From Hymenobacter canadensis (GTDB taxonomy: Bacteria > Bacteroidota > Bacteroidia > Cytophagales > Hymenobacteraceae): a DNA stretch of 64,000 bases. Positions within the stretch are counted from its first letter, which is position 1; each line of letters starts with the position of its first letter. Position numbers and translations under genes: made by a program. Where the stretch lies: assembly GCF_027359925.1 (NCBI RefSeq), contig NZ_CP114767.1, forward strand, positions 3,956,501-4,020,500. The letters are read 5' to 3'. A model generated the notes under the pieces. The model was not told the DNA's origin and did not search any database. It saw nothing but the letters and a program-made list of their open reading frames with translations. Shown here one piece after another: positions 26,799-34,882 of this stretch.

Positions 26799-27887
26799 TC
26801 AGGCTTCCGGAGCCGCCAGAAACTCCTTGATTTCATCGACGGTAGCCCGGGCCGAGCGGCCTACGCCAATAAGCGTGGCGGAGGCAAACCCCGTCCAGGA
26901 GCCGTAGCCGACCAGCCACAGGCCGGGGGCGGCAGTGGCGCGGGTGCCTGCGGTGGCCACGCGGCCATCGGCCAGCACCACACCCAGACCCGCCAGAAAC
27001 GGCAGCGCCGGCCGGAAGCCCGTGCACCAGATAACGGCATCCACGGCTTCTTCCCGCCCGCCTTGCCAGACCACGCCCGTGGCCGTGAACCGCGCAAAAG
27101 GCCGCACGCTGCCAAGGGCGCCCCGGCGGCGGGCTTCACGCACCGAGTCCACCATCACCACGTCGCCGAGGGTGGGGGGCGGGAGTGGAGCCGCGCCGAC
27201 CTGGGCGTGGTAGCGCTGCGTGGCCTGCATGAACAGCACCCGGCCGTCCACGTCGTCGGGCAGGAAGCGCGGCTCCTGTTCCGTGACCCAGGTCGTTTTG
27301 GCCACCCTCGACATTTCGGCCAGCACCTGGGCCCCGGAATTGCCCCCGCCCACCACCAGCACCCGTTTGCCGGCGAAGGGGGTGGCATCCTGGTATCGGG
27401 CCGAATGCAGCTGCACGCCGGCAAATGTTTCGCGGCCGGGGTAGGGCGGGATGTAGGGCTGGCTCCAGCTGCCGGTGGCGCACACCACGGCCCGCGCCTG
27501 CCACGTTCCGGCGTCGGTCTGCACGACGAAGCCCGCCGTCAGCCGGCGTACGCCGGCCACGCGCACGGGCCGCCGCACCAGCAGGGCATAGCGCGCTTCG
27601 TACTGCGTGAGGTAGTCGATAACGGCGGCGCGGGCGGGGAAACCGTTGTCGGGTGGGCGGGGCATGAGCCAGCCGGGCAGGGAGCTGGCATCGGCCGGCG
27701 AGAACAGGCGCAGCGAGTCCCAGCCGTGCTGCCACGCGCCGCCGGGTTGGGGCTGGTCGTCGAGCAGCACGAAGGAGAGGCCGACCCGGCGCAGGTAGTA
27801 GCCCACGGCCAGCCCGCTCTGCCCGGCCCCGATTACCAGTACGTCAATAGCTGTGGGTGTCTGCATCAGGTCAGCTGGTTCAGGCAT
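26799..27887 (-). CDS. arsO: ArsO-like flavin-dependent monooxygenase
   Basis: The protein is a 362-residue single-component FAD/NADPH monooxygenase. The FAD loop [17 protein letters not shown] (about residues 16-32) and the NADPH loop [17 protein letters not shown] (about 178) are intact. The ATGSWSQP and [12 protein letters not shown] motifs are typical of this class. It is the last gene of an arsR-DUF6428-arsC-arsO run, begins three bases after the arsC stop, and matches the ArsO family found in ars operons. That family's substrate is not firmly established; oxidation of an organic or inorganic arsenical is inferred. A later ATG (MQTPTAIDV) is an alternative start. Confidence 0.88.
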   Translation of the reverse strand: MPEPADLMQTPTAIDVLVIGAGQSGLAVGYYLRRVGLSFVLLDDQPQPGGAWQHGWDSLRLFSPADASSLPGWLMPRPPDNGFPARAAVIDYLTQYEARYALLVRRPVRVAGVRRLTAGFVVQTDAGTWQARAVVCATGSWSQPYIPPYPGRETFAGVQLHSARYQDATPFAGKRVLVVGGGNSGAQVLAEMSRVAKTTWVTEQEPRFLPDDVDGRVLFMQATQRYHAQVGAAPLPPPTLGDVVMVDSVREARRRGALGSVRPFARFTATGVVWQGGREEAVDAVIWCTGFRPALPFLAGLGVVLADGRVATAGTRATAAPGLWLVGYGSWTGFASATLIGVGRSARATVDEIKEFLAAPEA

Positions 27888-27890
27888 GCG

Positions 27891-28313
27891 CTACGCAAAT
27901 TCCTCCCGCACGAAAGCCTGGGCGTAAGCTTTTATCTGGTCGCGCACCATCCGAAACTGCTGCATCACTTCCTCGTCAGTGCCTGTGGCTTTGGCCGGGT
28001 CGGGGAAGTTGTGGTGCCGTTTTCGGGCCGAGGCAGGAAATACCGGGCACACTTCGTGGGCATGGTCGCAGACGGTGATGACGTAGTCGAACGGCACGGC
28101 GGCGTACTCGTCCACGTGGTTGCTGGTGTGCTGGCTGATGTCGAGGCCATCTTCGGCCAGCACGCGCACGGCCCGCGGGTTCAGGCCGTGCACTTCCACG
28201 CCGGCGCTGTACACGGCGGCGCGCTGGCCCAGCATACTGGCCAGATAGCCGTGCAGCAGCTGGCTGCGGCAGGAATTGCCGGTGCACAGCACCAGAATGT
28301 TTTTCGGAGTCAT
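27891..28313 (-). CDS. arsC: Arsenate reductase, thioredoxin-coupled low-molecular-weight phosphatase type
   Basis: ArsC reduces arsenate to arsenite. I chose the ATG that opens MTPKNILVLC, giving 140 residues. The P-loop CTGNSCRS places the nucleophile at Cys10, and the redox relay cysteines fall at Cys82 and Cys89 (VCDHAHEVCP). These are the same positions as in the Staphylococcus pI258 enzyme, which uses the Cys10-Cys82-Cys89 relay with thioredoxin. NFPDPAKATG is the typical general-acid loop (Asp). It lies between the DUF6428 gene and arsO. Confidence 0.95.
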   Translation of the reverse strand: MTPKNILVLCTGNSCRSQLLHGYLASMLGQRAAVYSAGVEVHGLNPRAVRVLAEDGLDISQHTSNHVDEYAAVPFDYVITVCDHAHEVCPVFPASARKRHHNFPDPAKATGTDEEVMQQFRMVRDQIKAYAQAFVREEFA

Positions 28314-28359
28314 GGGCAGGGAAAAACGGGGTAGACGACCGGAAGGTAAGGCCGCCCGA

Positions 28360-28818
28360 CTAGCAGCACCCGCCGCCCGGCGTGCAGGTGGCCGGCTGCA
28401 GCTGGCCCAGCGGAATGAAAGCCGCCGGAATGCCGCAGGCATCCTGGGCCAGGCAGGCGGTTTGCTTGGGCGTGAGGTGAAAATCCTGGCCGTCGAAGCG
28501 CAGGCCGAACTTGCCGATGGTAGCCTGCTGGTACTCCACCTCAATGTCGAGGTCATCGGGCCCCAGGATTTTCTCCGACAGATTCAGGATGTGCAGAAAT
28601 TTCTGCGGGGCCAGCCGGTGGTCGTAGTCGCCGGCTTCCCAGAGCTGGAAGTTGGCCACCGTTTCGCGCCGTTCCACGCCGCCGCAGTCGATAAAATGCT
28701 TGCTCACCAACCCCACTTCCGTGACGTGGAAGTGCGCGGGCAGCTGCGTGCCATCGGGCAGCCGGAAACTGACGGCCTCCAGGCCCGCCAGAGCGTGCTT
28801 CATTTCGGATATTTTCAT
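28360..28818 (-). CDS. DUF6428-family protein of the ars operon
   Basis: The start is the ATG opening MKISEMKHALAGLEAVSFRLPDG, giving 152 residues. Signature stretches are LPAHFHVTEVGLVSKHFIDCGG and LWEAGDYDHRLAPQKFLHIL. I recall DUF6428 as a family regularly found between arsR and arsC in Bacteroidota; its function is unknown. The C-terminus ends in a Cys-rich tail (CTPGGGCC) that could bind arsenite, which fits a chaperone or scavenger role. That role is my inference. Confidence 0.82.
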   Translation of the reverse strand: MKISEMKHALAGLEAVSFRLPDGTQLPAHFHVTEVGLVSKHFIDCGGVERRETVANFQLWEAGDYDHRLAPQKFLHILNLSEKILGPDDLDIEVEYQQATIGKFGLRFDGQDFHLTPKQTACLAQDACGIPAAFIPLGQLQPATCTPGGGCC

Positions 28819-28868
28819 GGTTCCCAAGGCGAAGAAGGTGGAAAAATCAAACAGAAAACGGGCCGCGC

Positions 28869-29219
28869 CTAGCAGCCGCAGGCATCGGTTGGGCCGCAGG
28901 CAGAACTGCTGGTGGCCTCGATAAAGAAGGCGGCGAACTGCTGCTGCACTTGGCGCAGCAGCTCCGTGTTGAGGCAGTAGCACACGGTCAGCCCGTCGAT
29001 TTCGCCCCGGATCAGATCCAGCGCCTTCAGCTCCTGCAGATGCTGCGACACGGTGGTGCGCGACAGGGGCAGCTCGGCGGCAATGTCGCCGGAAATGCAG
29101 GTTTGCTTGCTGGCCAGCAGCTGGATGATGGCCACGCGGGCCGGGTGGGCCAGCGCCTTGGCCACCCGGGCCAGCTGCTGTTGCTCCTCGGTGAAGGCGG
29201 CGGTTTTGGCGTAGGTCAT
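28869..29219 (-). CDS. arsR: ArsR-family arsenic-responsive repressor
   Basis: ArsR represses the operon until As(III) binds. I start at the ATG opening [15 protein letters not shown] (116 residues). The winged helix is clear: [28 protein letters not shown] then [25 protein letters not shown]. The usual ELCVCDLC sensor motif on the DNA-binding helix is reduced to a single Cys41 (KQTCISG). Cysteines instead sit at Cys80/Cys82 and in the C-terminal tail (Cys108, Cys114, Cys116, [10 protein letters not shown]). A relocated sensor site at the C-terminus is therefore likely. A long palindromic operator lies 69 bases upstream. Confidence 0.92.
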   Translation of the reverse strand: MTYAKTAAFTEEQQQLARVAKALAHPARVAIIQLLASKQTCISGDIAAELPLSRTTVSQHLQELKALDLIRGEIDGLTVCYCLNTELLRQVQQQFAAFFIEATSSSACGPTDACGC

Positions 29220-29287
29220 GGGGCAGAAACAGAAGGCTCGGTGGTGGCAGCGGCAGGCTGGGACAGCTTGCAGTCGGCAACGGAAGC

Positions 29288-29334
29288 TTATGACGTAAAT
29301 GTACGACATAGTATGACGTATTTTTACGTCATAA
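29288..29334. promoter_or_regulatory. Palindromic ars operator
   Basis: Two nested inverted repeats are visible. The outer one is TTATGACGTAAA / TTTACGTCATAA (29288-29299, 29323-29334). The inner one is a perfect 22-base palindrome TATGACGTA-TTTT-TACGTCATA (29312-29333). The core TGACGTA thus occurs three times. The dyad sits upstream of arsR on the minus strand, and half-sites of this kind are typical for ArsR dimers. Two dimers could bind side by side. No convincing -7 element is seen outside it, so the promoter probably overlaps it. Confidence 0.85.
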
Positions 29335-29580
29335 ATGAAATTTGTTTCTGAAATGCCGGTGTCAGCCGGTCTGGTGTATTTCGCGAGTGCTGTCTTGCTG
29401 CGTGCCGGGGCTTTGGTGAGCGTGGCCGGCATGCAGGGGCGGGCAGCAGTTGGCCGGGCCCGCACGCCGGGTTACGGAAAAACGCTTTACATTAACGAAT
29501 TAGCCGAGGTGCCCCGGCTTCCTTCGCGGCGGCGGTGGGGGGCCGGGTGAACCTCATTACCAGATTCGCTTCTATTATGT

Positions 29581-32406
29581 ATGGTTGGATTAGCAGTAGT
29601 GGTAAAGCCTACGCGTAGTGTCGGCATTCTGCAGTTGGCGGGGGCAAAAGCCCGGTGGAGCTGGCTGCTGCTGCTGCTGCTGCTGGGGCTGGTAGCCGGC
29701 TGCCAGTCAGCGGCGCAGGAGCCGGTGTACCGCATCGGCTTTTCGCAGTGCACCACCAACGATGCCTGGCGCCGGGCCATGCTGGCGGGCATGCAGAAAG
29801 AGCTGAGCTTCCATCCGAACGTGCAGTTTCAGATGCTGGACGCACACAACGACAGTGACCTGCAGCGCCGGCAGGTGCAGGAGCTGATCCGGCAGCGGGT
29901 AGATCTGCTACTGATTTCGCCCAACCAGTCGGGCCCCCTCACCGAGCTGGCCGAGGCCGCCTACAACCAGGGTATTCCGGTCGTGATTCTGGACCGCCGC
30001 ACCACCTCACGCCTGTACACGGCCTACGTGGGCGGCAACAACCTGGAAGTGGGCCGTACGGCCGGCCACTACGCCGCCCAGCTGCTGCAGGGCCGCGGGC
30101 AGGTGCTTGAAGTGACGGGCACGCCCGGCTCGTCGCCCGCCGCCGACCGCGACAAGGGGTTTCGGCAGGCGCTGGCGGCGCATCCGGGGCTGCATCTGGC
30201 GGCGCAGGTAGAAGGCAACTGGCAACCCGGCTCGGTGCTGGAGCGGCTGCCCGCAGTGCTGCGCGCCCACCCCGAAACCAGCCTCATTTTCGCCCACAAC
30301 GACCCCATGGCCCAGGCCGCCTACCAGGTGGTGCGCCGCCTGGGCCTTGAGCAGCGTATCCGCATCATTGGGGTGGATGGGCTGGCCGGGCCCGGCAATG
30401 GCCTGCAGCTGGTGGAAGAGGGCATCATCCAAGCCACGCTGCTCTACCAGACCGGGGGCGAGGAAGCCATCCGCACGGCCCTGCGCATCCTGCGGCACGA
30501 ACCCTTCATGAAAGACAACGTGCTGGGCACCATGGTCATCGACTCGTCGAATGTGACCACCATGCGCACCCAAACCGAGCAGCTGGTCAACCAGCAGCAG
30601 GATCTGGAAGGGCAGCAGCGCCACCTGCGCGAGCAGCAGCGCCGCTACGCCAACCAGGAGTTGACCGTGTATCTGCTGCTGGCCAGTTTGCTGGGCGCGG
30701 TGGTGCTAGGGGCGCTGGCCTGGCGCTCGTCGCGCCTCAACCGCCGCATCCGGCGCATGGTGGAAGGCCAGAATGCCGAAATCAGCGCTCAGCGCAACCA
30801 GATTGCTGAGCTGGCCGAGGACGCCCGCCGCTCTTCCGAAGCCAAGATGCGCTTCTTCACCAACTTCTCGCACGAGCTGCGCACGCCCCTCACCCTGATT
30901 CTGGGACCGGTAGAAGACATGATGGCCAGTCCCACCGACCTCTCGCCGGCCCAGCGCCACGACCTGGCCCTGGTGCGCCGTAACATCCAGCGCCTCATGC
31001 AGCTGGTCAATCAGCTGCTGGCCTTCCGCAAAATCGACGTGGGCAAAATGGCCGTGCGCGCCGTGGAAGGCAACCTGGTGGAGTTTGTGCGCGAAATCAT
31101 GGACGTGTTCGAGAAAACCGCCCAGAAGCGCAATATCACCTTCCGGTTTCTGCCCGCCGAGCCTGTCATCTTCCTGTGGTTTGACGGCGACATCCTCGAC
31201 AAGGTGTTCTTCAACCTGCTTTCCAACGCCTTCAAGTACACGCCCGACGGCGGCCGGATTGTGGTGAGTATGCAGCAGGATGCCGCCGCCGATACGGTCC
31301 GCATCAGCGTCGAAGACAACGGCCAGGGCATTGCTGAGGCCGATCAGCCCCACATTCTGGAGTGGTTCTACCAGGGCCAGCAGCAGTCGGCCAACAGCTC
31401 GGGGCTGGGGCTGGCGCTGGCCGAGGGCCTCACGCGCCTGCACCAGGGCACGCTCTCGTTCCGGAGCCGACCCGGTCACGGCACCACCTTCGACGTGACG
31501 CTGCCGCTCACCAAGCCCGCCTCTTTCCTGGAAGCCCCGGTCGGCCATATTCTCACGCCGCTTACCCTCGACGAGGACGCCGAAGTGCCGCTTGCGGCCG
31601 CTGCCCCGCCGCCCGACACTGCCGCGCCGGCTTTGCCCGAGCCTACGGCGCTCATCATCGAAGACCACGACGAGCTGCGCGACTTTTTGGTGCAGAAGCT
31701 GCAGCCCCACTTCCGGGTGAGCACCGCCGCCGACGGGGCCACCGGCCTGCGTCTGGCCGCCGAAACCATCCCCGACGTGATAGTGTGCGACGTGAACATG
31801 CCCGAGCTCAGCGGCCTGGAGGTGGCTACCGCCCTGAAAGGCGACTGGCGCACCAGCCACATTCCGCTGGTGCTGCTTACGGCCCGCAGCGCGCCCGAGC
31901 AGCAGGTGGAAGGCGTGCAGGCCGGCGCCGACCTCTACCTCACCAAGCCGTTCAACCCCACGTTTCTGTTGGAAAGCCTGCGCACGCTGCTGCGCAACCG
32001 CGACCAGCAGCGCGAGCATTTCCGGCGGCAGCTCTCGGGCGCCACGCCCACCGTGGCCCCGCAGCGCGTCGATCAGAAGTTCCTGGCCGACCTCACGGCC
32101 ATCATCGAAGGCCGCCTCGACCAGCCCGACCTGAGCGTGGACGGTATTGCCCACAGCCTGGGCGTATCGCGCACGCAGCTCTACCGCAAGGTGAAGGCGC
32201 TATTGGGCTTCGGGGTGAACGAGTACATCCAGGGGCTGCGCCTCACTAAGGCCCGGCAGCTGCTGCTGCAGGAAGGCAGCACGGTAGCGGAGGTGGCGTA
32301 CCAGACCGGCTTCTCCTCGCCCTCTTATTTCTCCACCGCCTTCAAGGGCAAGTACGAGGTGTCGCCTACGGAGTTCAAAGCCATGCACACCCCCATGCGC
32401 ACCTGA
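29581..32406 (+). CDS. Hybrid two-component regulator with periplasmic sugar-binding sensor and AraC output (PUL regulator)
   Basis: The single 941-residue chain contains, in order: a signal anchor with lipobox-like GLVAGC near residue 41; an RbsB-type periplasmic binding domain (about 48-320); a coiled coil; one TM (about 362-382); a histidine kinase with His431 (NFSHELRTPL) and ATPase motifs (NLLSNAFKYTPDGG, GLGLALAEGL); a receiver with phospho-Asp737 (VIVCDVNMPELSG); and an AraC helix-turn-helix (about 850-938). It lacks the Reg_prop propeller of many such regulators. The same architecture is known in the fructan sensor of Bacteroides (BT1754), which binds fructose. Given the GH32 and fructokinase genes that follow, a fructose ligand is a strong inference. 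Confidence 0.93.
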   Translation: MVGLAVVVKPTRSVGILQLAGAKARWSWLLLLLLLGLVAGCQSAAQEPVYRIGFSQCTTNDAWRRAMLAGMQKELSFHPNVQFQMLDAHNDSDLQRRQVQELIRQRVDLLLISPNQSGPLTELAEAAYNQGIPVVILDRRTTSRLYTAYVGGNNLEVGRTAGHYAAQLLQGRGQVLEVTGTPGSSPAADRDKGFRQALAAHPGLHLAAQVEGNWQPGSVLERLPAVLRAHPETSLIFAHNDPMAQAAYQVVRRLGLEQRIRIIGVDGLAGPGNGLQLVEEGIIQATLLYQTGGEEAIRTALRILRHEPFMKDNVLGTMVIDSSNVTTMRTQTEQLVNQQQDLEGQQRHLREQQRRYANQELTVYLLLASLLGAVVLGALAWRSSRLNRRIRRMVEGQNAEISAQRNQIAELAEDARRSSEAKMRFFTNFSHELRTPLTLILGPVEDMMASPTDLSPAQRHDLALVRRNIQRLMQLVNQLLAFRKIDVGKMAVRAVEGNLVEFVREIMDVFEKTAQKRNITFRFLPAEPVIFLWFDGDILDKVFFNLLSNAFKYTPDGGRIVVSMQQDAAADTVRISVEDNGQGIAEADQPHILEWFYQGQQQSANSSGLGLALAEGLTRLHQGTLSFRSRPGHGTTFDVTLPLTKPASFLEAPVGHILTPLTLDEDAEVPLAAAAPPPDTAAPALPEPTALIIEDHDELRDFLVQKLQPHFRVSTAADGATGLRLAAETIPDVIVCDVNMPELSGLEVATALKGDWRTSHIPLVLLTARSAPEQQVEGVQAGADLYLTKPFNPTFLLESLRTLLRNRDQQREHFRRQLSGATPTVAPQRVDQKFLADLTAIIEGRLDQPDLSVDGIAHSLGVSRTQLYRKVKALLGFGVNEYIQGLRLTKARQLLLQEGSTVAEVAYQTGFSSPSYFSTAFKGKYEVSPTEFKAMHTPMRT

Positions 32407-32597
32407 CCCAATTTTGCAAGTGGCGCACCAAAAGTGAAGGCCTAACCAGTTTTTGTAATGATTGAGCTGAATATATTTTGCTGATGATCAGAATGATGTA
32501 GGAGGTGTAGAGGTTGCACCAATTCTTAAAGCATTTGGCATGATCGGGCACGGGTAGGGCTAAGAATAGCCGGAGGTTTACGAAAACTTTTTCGGCT

Positions 32598-33920
32598 ATG
32601 CTCCCTCGCAACGTACTCTTCTGGTCTATTGTCACGGCGCTCGGCGGCTTCCTGTTCGGTTTCGATACGGCCGTGATTTCAGGGGCTGAGAAAGCCATTC
32701 AGCAGCTCTGGAACCTGAGCGCCTTCGAGCACGGCTTCACCATTTCCATTGCCCTGATCGGGACGGTTATCGGGGCCATTTTCGGCGGCATTCCTTCCGA
32801 TAAGCTGGGCCGCCGCCAGACGCTACGCGGCATTGCAGCGCTGTACCTGGTGTCGGCGGTGGGCACGGCGCTGGCGCCGGGCTGGGGGCTGTTTATGGTG
32901 TGCCGGTTTCTGGGCGGGCTGGGCGTGGGGGCGTCGTCGGTCACGGCGCCGCTGTATATCTCCGAGATTTCGCCGGCCGCCTCGCGGGGCAAGCTGGTGG
33001 GGCTGTTTCAGTTCAACATCGTCACCGGCATTCTGGTCGCCTACCTCTCCAACTACCTGCTGGCGGGCCTCGGCGAGCATTCGTGGCGCCTGATGCTGGG
33101 CGTGCAGGCCGTGCCCGCGCTGGCTTTCCTTCTGCTGCTGTTCCGGGTGCCCGAAAGCCCCCGCTGGCTGCTGCTGCACGGCCGCCTGGAAGAGGGCCGG
33201 CAGGTGCTGGCCCGCATCAGCCCCGCCACCGTCGATGCCGACGCGGCCGCCATCCTCACCAGCCAGGCCGACACGGCCCACCACAGCGAGTCGCTGTGGG
33301 CCGCGCAATACCGCACGCCGGTGCTGCTGGCCGTGGCATTTGCCTTTTTCAACCAGGTGTCGGGCATCAACGCCATCATTTACTACGCCCCGCGCATCTT
33401 CGAAATGACGGGTCTGGGCCAAGGCGCGGCGCTGCTGTCGTCGGCCGGTATCGGGCTCGTGAACTTCATTTTCACGCTGCTCGGCGTGAACCTGATTGAC
33501 CGGTTTGGGCGGCGCACGCTCATGCTGGTGGGCTCGGTGGGGCTGATTGCCACGCTGGGGCTGGTGGCCCGGGCCTTCTACGCGCAGCAGTTTGGGGGCG
33601 TGCTCGTGCCGGTGCTGCTGTTCGTGTACATTGCCTTTTTTGCTTTCTCGCAGGGCGCCGTGATCTGGGTGTTCATATCCGAAATCTTCCCCAACGCCGT
33701 GCGGGCCAAAGGCCAGGCGCTGGGCTCCTCCACGCACTGGGTGATGGCCACGGCCATTGCCTTCACCTTCCCCTACTTCGCCGAAAAGCTGGGCGGCGGC
33801 AACACCTTCGCCTTCTTCTGCGCCATGATGGTGCTGCAGCTGGTGTTCGTGTGGCGCTTCATGCCCGAAACCAAAGGCACCAGCCTCGAAAGCGCCGAAC
33901 GGGTGCTGGTGATGCATTAG
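32598..33920 (+). CDS. Sugar-porter-family MFS transporter, probably for fructose
   Basis: The 440-residue protein has twelve hydrophobic segments and sugar-porter motifs: DKLGRRQTLRG after TM2, PESPRWLLLHGR at the central loop, the QVSGINAIIYYAP segment in TM7, DRFGRRTLML and the C-terminal PETKGTSLE. Members move hexoses or similar sugars by proton symport or diffusion. It lies between the PUL regulator and a PfkB kinase, so fructose released in the periplasm is the likely cargo. Codon use matches its neighbours. Confidence 0.92.
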   Translation: MLPRNVLFWSIVTALGGFLFGFDTAVISGAEKAIQQLWNLSAFEHGFTISIALIGTVIGAIFGGIPSDKLGRRQTLRGIAALYLVSAVGTALAPGWGLFMVCRFLGGLGVGASSVTAPLYISEISPAASRGKLVGLFQFNIVTGILVAYLSNYLLAGLGEHSWRLMLGVQAVPALAFLLLLFRVPESPRWLLLHGRLEEGRQVLARISPATVDADAAAILTSQADTAHHSESLWAAQYRTPVLLAVAFAFFNQVSGINAIIYYAPRIFEMTGLGQGAALLSSAGIGLVNFIFTLLGVNLIDRFGRRTLMLVGSVGLIATLGLVARAFYAQQFGGVLVPVLLFVYIAFFAFSQGAVIWVFISEIFPNAVRAKGQALGSSTHWVMATAIAFTFPYFAEKLGGGNTFAFFCAMMVLQLVFVWRFMPETKGTSLESAERVLVMH

Positions 33921-33970
33921 TCTGCCAACCCGCCACTCCACCAATCTGCCAACCTCTCAACCCACCACAC

Positions 33971-34858
33971 ATGGCTATTACCTGTTTTGGAGAGATGCTG
34001 TGGGACGTTCTGCCTACAGGAAAACAGCCGGGCGGGGCCCCGCTGAACGTGGCGGTGCACCTGCACAACTTCGGCCTGGAGGCGCAGCTCATCAGCCGGC
34101 TGGGCCACGACGAGCTGGGGGCTGAGTTGCGTGAATTTGTGGAGAGCAAAGGCCTGAGCACCCGCTACGTGCAGCAGGGCGAAACTCATCTCACCGGCGT
34201 GGTGAAAGCCAACGTGAGCGACAGCCAGGAAGTGACCTACAAGATTGTGCAGCCAGTGGCCTGGGATTACATCCAGTACGCACCTGACCTGAGCGAGCTG
34301 GTCGAGGCCTCGGAGGTGTTCGTGTATGGCAGCCTGGCCGCCCGCAGCTCCGTAACGCGTGAAACGCTGTACCGCCTGCTCCAGCAGGCCCACCTGAAGG
34401 TGTTCGACGTGAACCTGCGCCCCCCGCACTACTCCCGCGACGTGGTGACCTACCTGCTGCGGCAGGCCGATCTGGTGAAGCTCAACCACCACGAGCTACT
34501 GGAAATTATGGGCTGGTTTGGGGCCAGCGCCGCCGAAGAAACGGCCCTGGAGTGGCTGGCGGCCCGTTTTCAGCTGGAAGCCGTGTGCGTGACCAAAGGC
34601 ACCGACGGGGCCGTGCTCTGGACCGGCGGCCAGCTCTACCGCAGCCCCGGCATTGCGGTGCAGGTGCAGGACACCATTGGGAGCGGCGATGCTTTTCTGG
34701 CGGCCCTCATCCGGGGCTGGCGCGGCCGGCAGGCCCCGGCCGAATACCTGGCCTTCGCCTGCGCTGCCGGCTCGCTGGTAGCCAGCTGCCACGGCGCCAC
34801 GCCCGCCATTTCCGAAAGCCAGGTACGCAACCTGCTTAATGCCGCGCCGGCCGTCTGA
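33971..34858 (+). CDS. PfkB-family carbohydrate kinase, probable fructokinase
   Basis: PfkB kinases phosphorylate sugars with ATP. The ATG opening MAITCFGEMLWDVLPTGKQPGGAPLNVAVHL gives 295 residues. The substrate motif GGAPLNVA and the C-terminal catalytic motif DTIGSGDAF (anion hole plus catalytic Asp) are intact, as is FDVNLRPPHYS. The protein is cytoplasmic. Position between the porter and the GH32 gene fits phosphorylation of imported fructose; specificity for fructose rather than another furanose is inferred. Confidence 0.9.
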   Translation: MAITCFGEMLWDVLPTGKQPGGAPLNVAVHLHNFGLEAQLISRLGHDELGAELREFVESKGLSTRYVQQGETHLTGVVKANVSDSQEVTYKIVQPVAWDYIQYAPDLSELVEASEVFVYGSLAARSSVTRETLYRLLQQAHLKVFDVNLRPPHYSRDVVTYLLRQADLVKLNHHELLEIMGWFGASAAEETALEWLAARFQLEAVCVTKGTDGAVLWTGGQLYRSPGIAVQVQDTIGSGDAFLAALIRGWRGRQAPAEYLAFACAAGSLVASCHGATPAISESQVRNLLNAAPAV

Positions 34859-34882
34859 TCTGCTTTGTCTCTTTTCCTTTCT

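Noticed and set aside
29335..29550. 71-codon plus-strand frame beginning in the ars operator flank
   Set aside because: Its start lies at the edge of the operator and the composition is not protein-like; no homology seen.
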